A stretch of DNA of 64,000 bases from Deltaproteobacteria bacterium HGW-Deltaproteobacteria-15 (GTDB lineage Bacteria; Desulfobacterota; DSM-4660; Desulfatiglandales; HGW-15). The DNA lies in assembly GCA_002840535.1 (NCBI GenBank), contig PHBH01000007.1, positions 1-64,000 on the forward strand, in the 5' to 3' direction. Below are positions 63,248 through 64,000 of the stretch, in pieces; within the stretch, counting starts at the first letter, position 1; each line of letters begins with the position of its first letter. Under the pieces are notes generated by a model. The model ran no database searches. It saw only the letters and a program-made list of their open reading frames with translations, and was not told the DNA's origin. The position numbers and the translations under genes are program-made.

Positions 63248-63925
63248 ATGCGTAAGATAATAATGTTGGGCATTTTGGCTGTTACTATTGGATCGTCCGG
63301 TAACGCTTTTTGTCAAGATCAGTCAGCCGATGACTGGATAACGACTGGTGGAAATACTTACTTAACCACAGGTAATGTCGGTATAGGGATGGAGCCAGTG
63401 GTAAAATTAGATATACAAACAAGTTCTGTCGGAGATCCAATACTCCGTGGGAGGAATTCTAGCGGAAACGTCATTCTTGATGTCGATACTTCAACTCCTA
63501 ATGATCATGGAATTATGACATTGAAAAACAACGCGGGAGGCATTTCATTTCAGGTCCACTCTGGGGGAAACGCGTACTTTACCAGAAATGTCGGCATCCA
63601 CACGTCTTCGCCTGGGTATGCCCTTGATGTGGCCGGGACCATCCGGGCCGAAGAGGTGAAAGTGGAAACAGGTTGGTCCGACTATGTGTTTGAGGGAAAT
63701 TATAAACTGCGTCCGCTCGATGAGGTCGAGGATCACATTAAACGCCATAAGCACCTCCCCGATATCCCCTCTGCGCAAGAAATAAAGGAAAACGGCTTAA
63801 ATATTGCCGAAATGATGTCCAGGCAAATGCAGAAGATTGAAGAGCTGACTCTGTATATGATCGATCTGAAAAAAGAAAACGCGGTGCTGAAGGCACGTAT
63901 GGGGATGCTGGAAGACAAGGAATAG
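63248..63925 (+). CDS. Secreted fibre-like protein with chaperone-like C-terminal domain
   Basis: 225 residues with a good GGAGGGAGGAAG site. Signal peptide 1-22 (cleavage near AFC-QDQ). A beta-rich, Gly/Asn-rich middle with NVGIG and NVGIH repeats follows, as in tail-fibre-like bacterial surface proteins. The C-terminus (YVFEGNYKLRPLDEVEDHIK, HKHLPDIPSAQEIKENGLN, then a coiled coil) matches the S74/endosialidase-type intramolecular chaperone seen in such proteins. It is likely a trimeric surface or extracellular fibre. Confidence 0.8.
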   Translation: MRKIIMLGILAVTIGSSGNAFCQDQSADDWITTGGNTYLTTGNVGIGMEPVVKLDIQTSSVGDPILRGRNSSGNVILDVDTSTPNDHGIMTLKNNAGGISFQVHSGGNAYFTRNVGIHTSSPGYALDVAGTIRAEEVKVETGWSDYVFEGNYKLRPLDEVEDHIKRHKHLPDIPSAQEIKENGLNIAEMMSRQMQKIEELTLYMIDLKKENAVLKARMGMLEDKE

Positions 63926-64000
63926 TCCAAGCATACTTATGGGTGTTTTTTGCTGACAAGGTAGAGAGTGGGGCAAGGGTGTTGGGCACCGCAACGCGTT

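Overview
The window reads as a chromosomal segment of an uncultured Gram-negative bacterium. I place it in the Desulfobacterota (former Deltaproteobacteria), with moderate confidence. TamA/TamB, a complete type II secretion (T2SS) core operon, paired PilT-type ATPases, an IHF/HU protein and GroEL point to a diderm. The KamA-type aminomutase cluster and many short intergenic repeats of the CACAAAG and GATGGGT types also fit this group. No rRNA, tRNA or CRISPR array was found.

Layout: 1-3000 holds a frameshifted SPOR-like fragment running off the left edge and a PilT-like/PilT/small-protein operon (twitching motility). 3000-10160 holds a secreted protein of unknown function with a terminator-ended, structured leader, a chimeric pseudogene, an old-yellow-enzyme plus CheY-like pair, and an orphan PAS hybrid histidine kinase. 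10300-15120 (minus strand) holds two GT2-type glycosyltransferases and a HAD phosphatase, the gene content of glucosylglycerate or mannosylglycerate compatible-solute synthesis, then YjbQ and a lipoprotein with a SPOR domain. 15380-21014 encodes a LysE-type exporter, a diverged adenine-deaminase-like amidohydrolase and an M16 metallopeptidase. 21330-25930 has a PilZ-like protein, IHF/HU, groESL, MarC and a periplasmic protein of unknown function.

25930-31173 pairs a divergent hisC with a tight four-gene unit: KamA-type lysine 2,3-aminomutase, two D-Ala-D-Ala-ligase-like ATP-grasp enzymes and a GNAT acetyltransferase. This looks like a small biosynthetic pathway for a beta-amino-acid amide or peptide, and is the best candidate here for an uncharacterised system. 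31420-33349 encodes a DUF2914-type protein and a single polypeptide joining a CdaA-type diadenylate cyclase to YbbR/CdaR domains. 33500-43340 holds glycogen synthesis genes (glgA, glgC) flanking tamA-tamB. tamB carries about 235 bp of the genome's usual intergenic repeats in frame.

43348-54419 (minus strand) is a T2SS operon in the order gspC-D-E-F-G-H-I-J-K-L-M, with repeat-filled spacers between D/E, E/F and F/G. 54420-55700 is an AT-richer gap with palindromes and an IS256-family remnant. 55719-64000 is a surface or exported-polymorphic-protein island: a 1963-residue SpvB/FG-GAP/RHS protein with a compositionally different C-terminal tip, a small membrane protein just downstream (immunity candidate), a secreted mini-protein with one YD repeat and calcium-binding repeats, and a secreted fibre-like protein with a chaperone-like C-terminus. 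The T2SS is a plausible but unproven export route for the secreted proteins.
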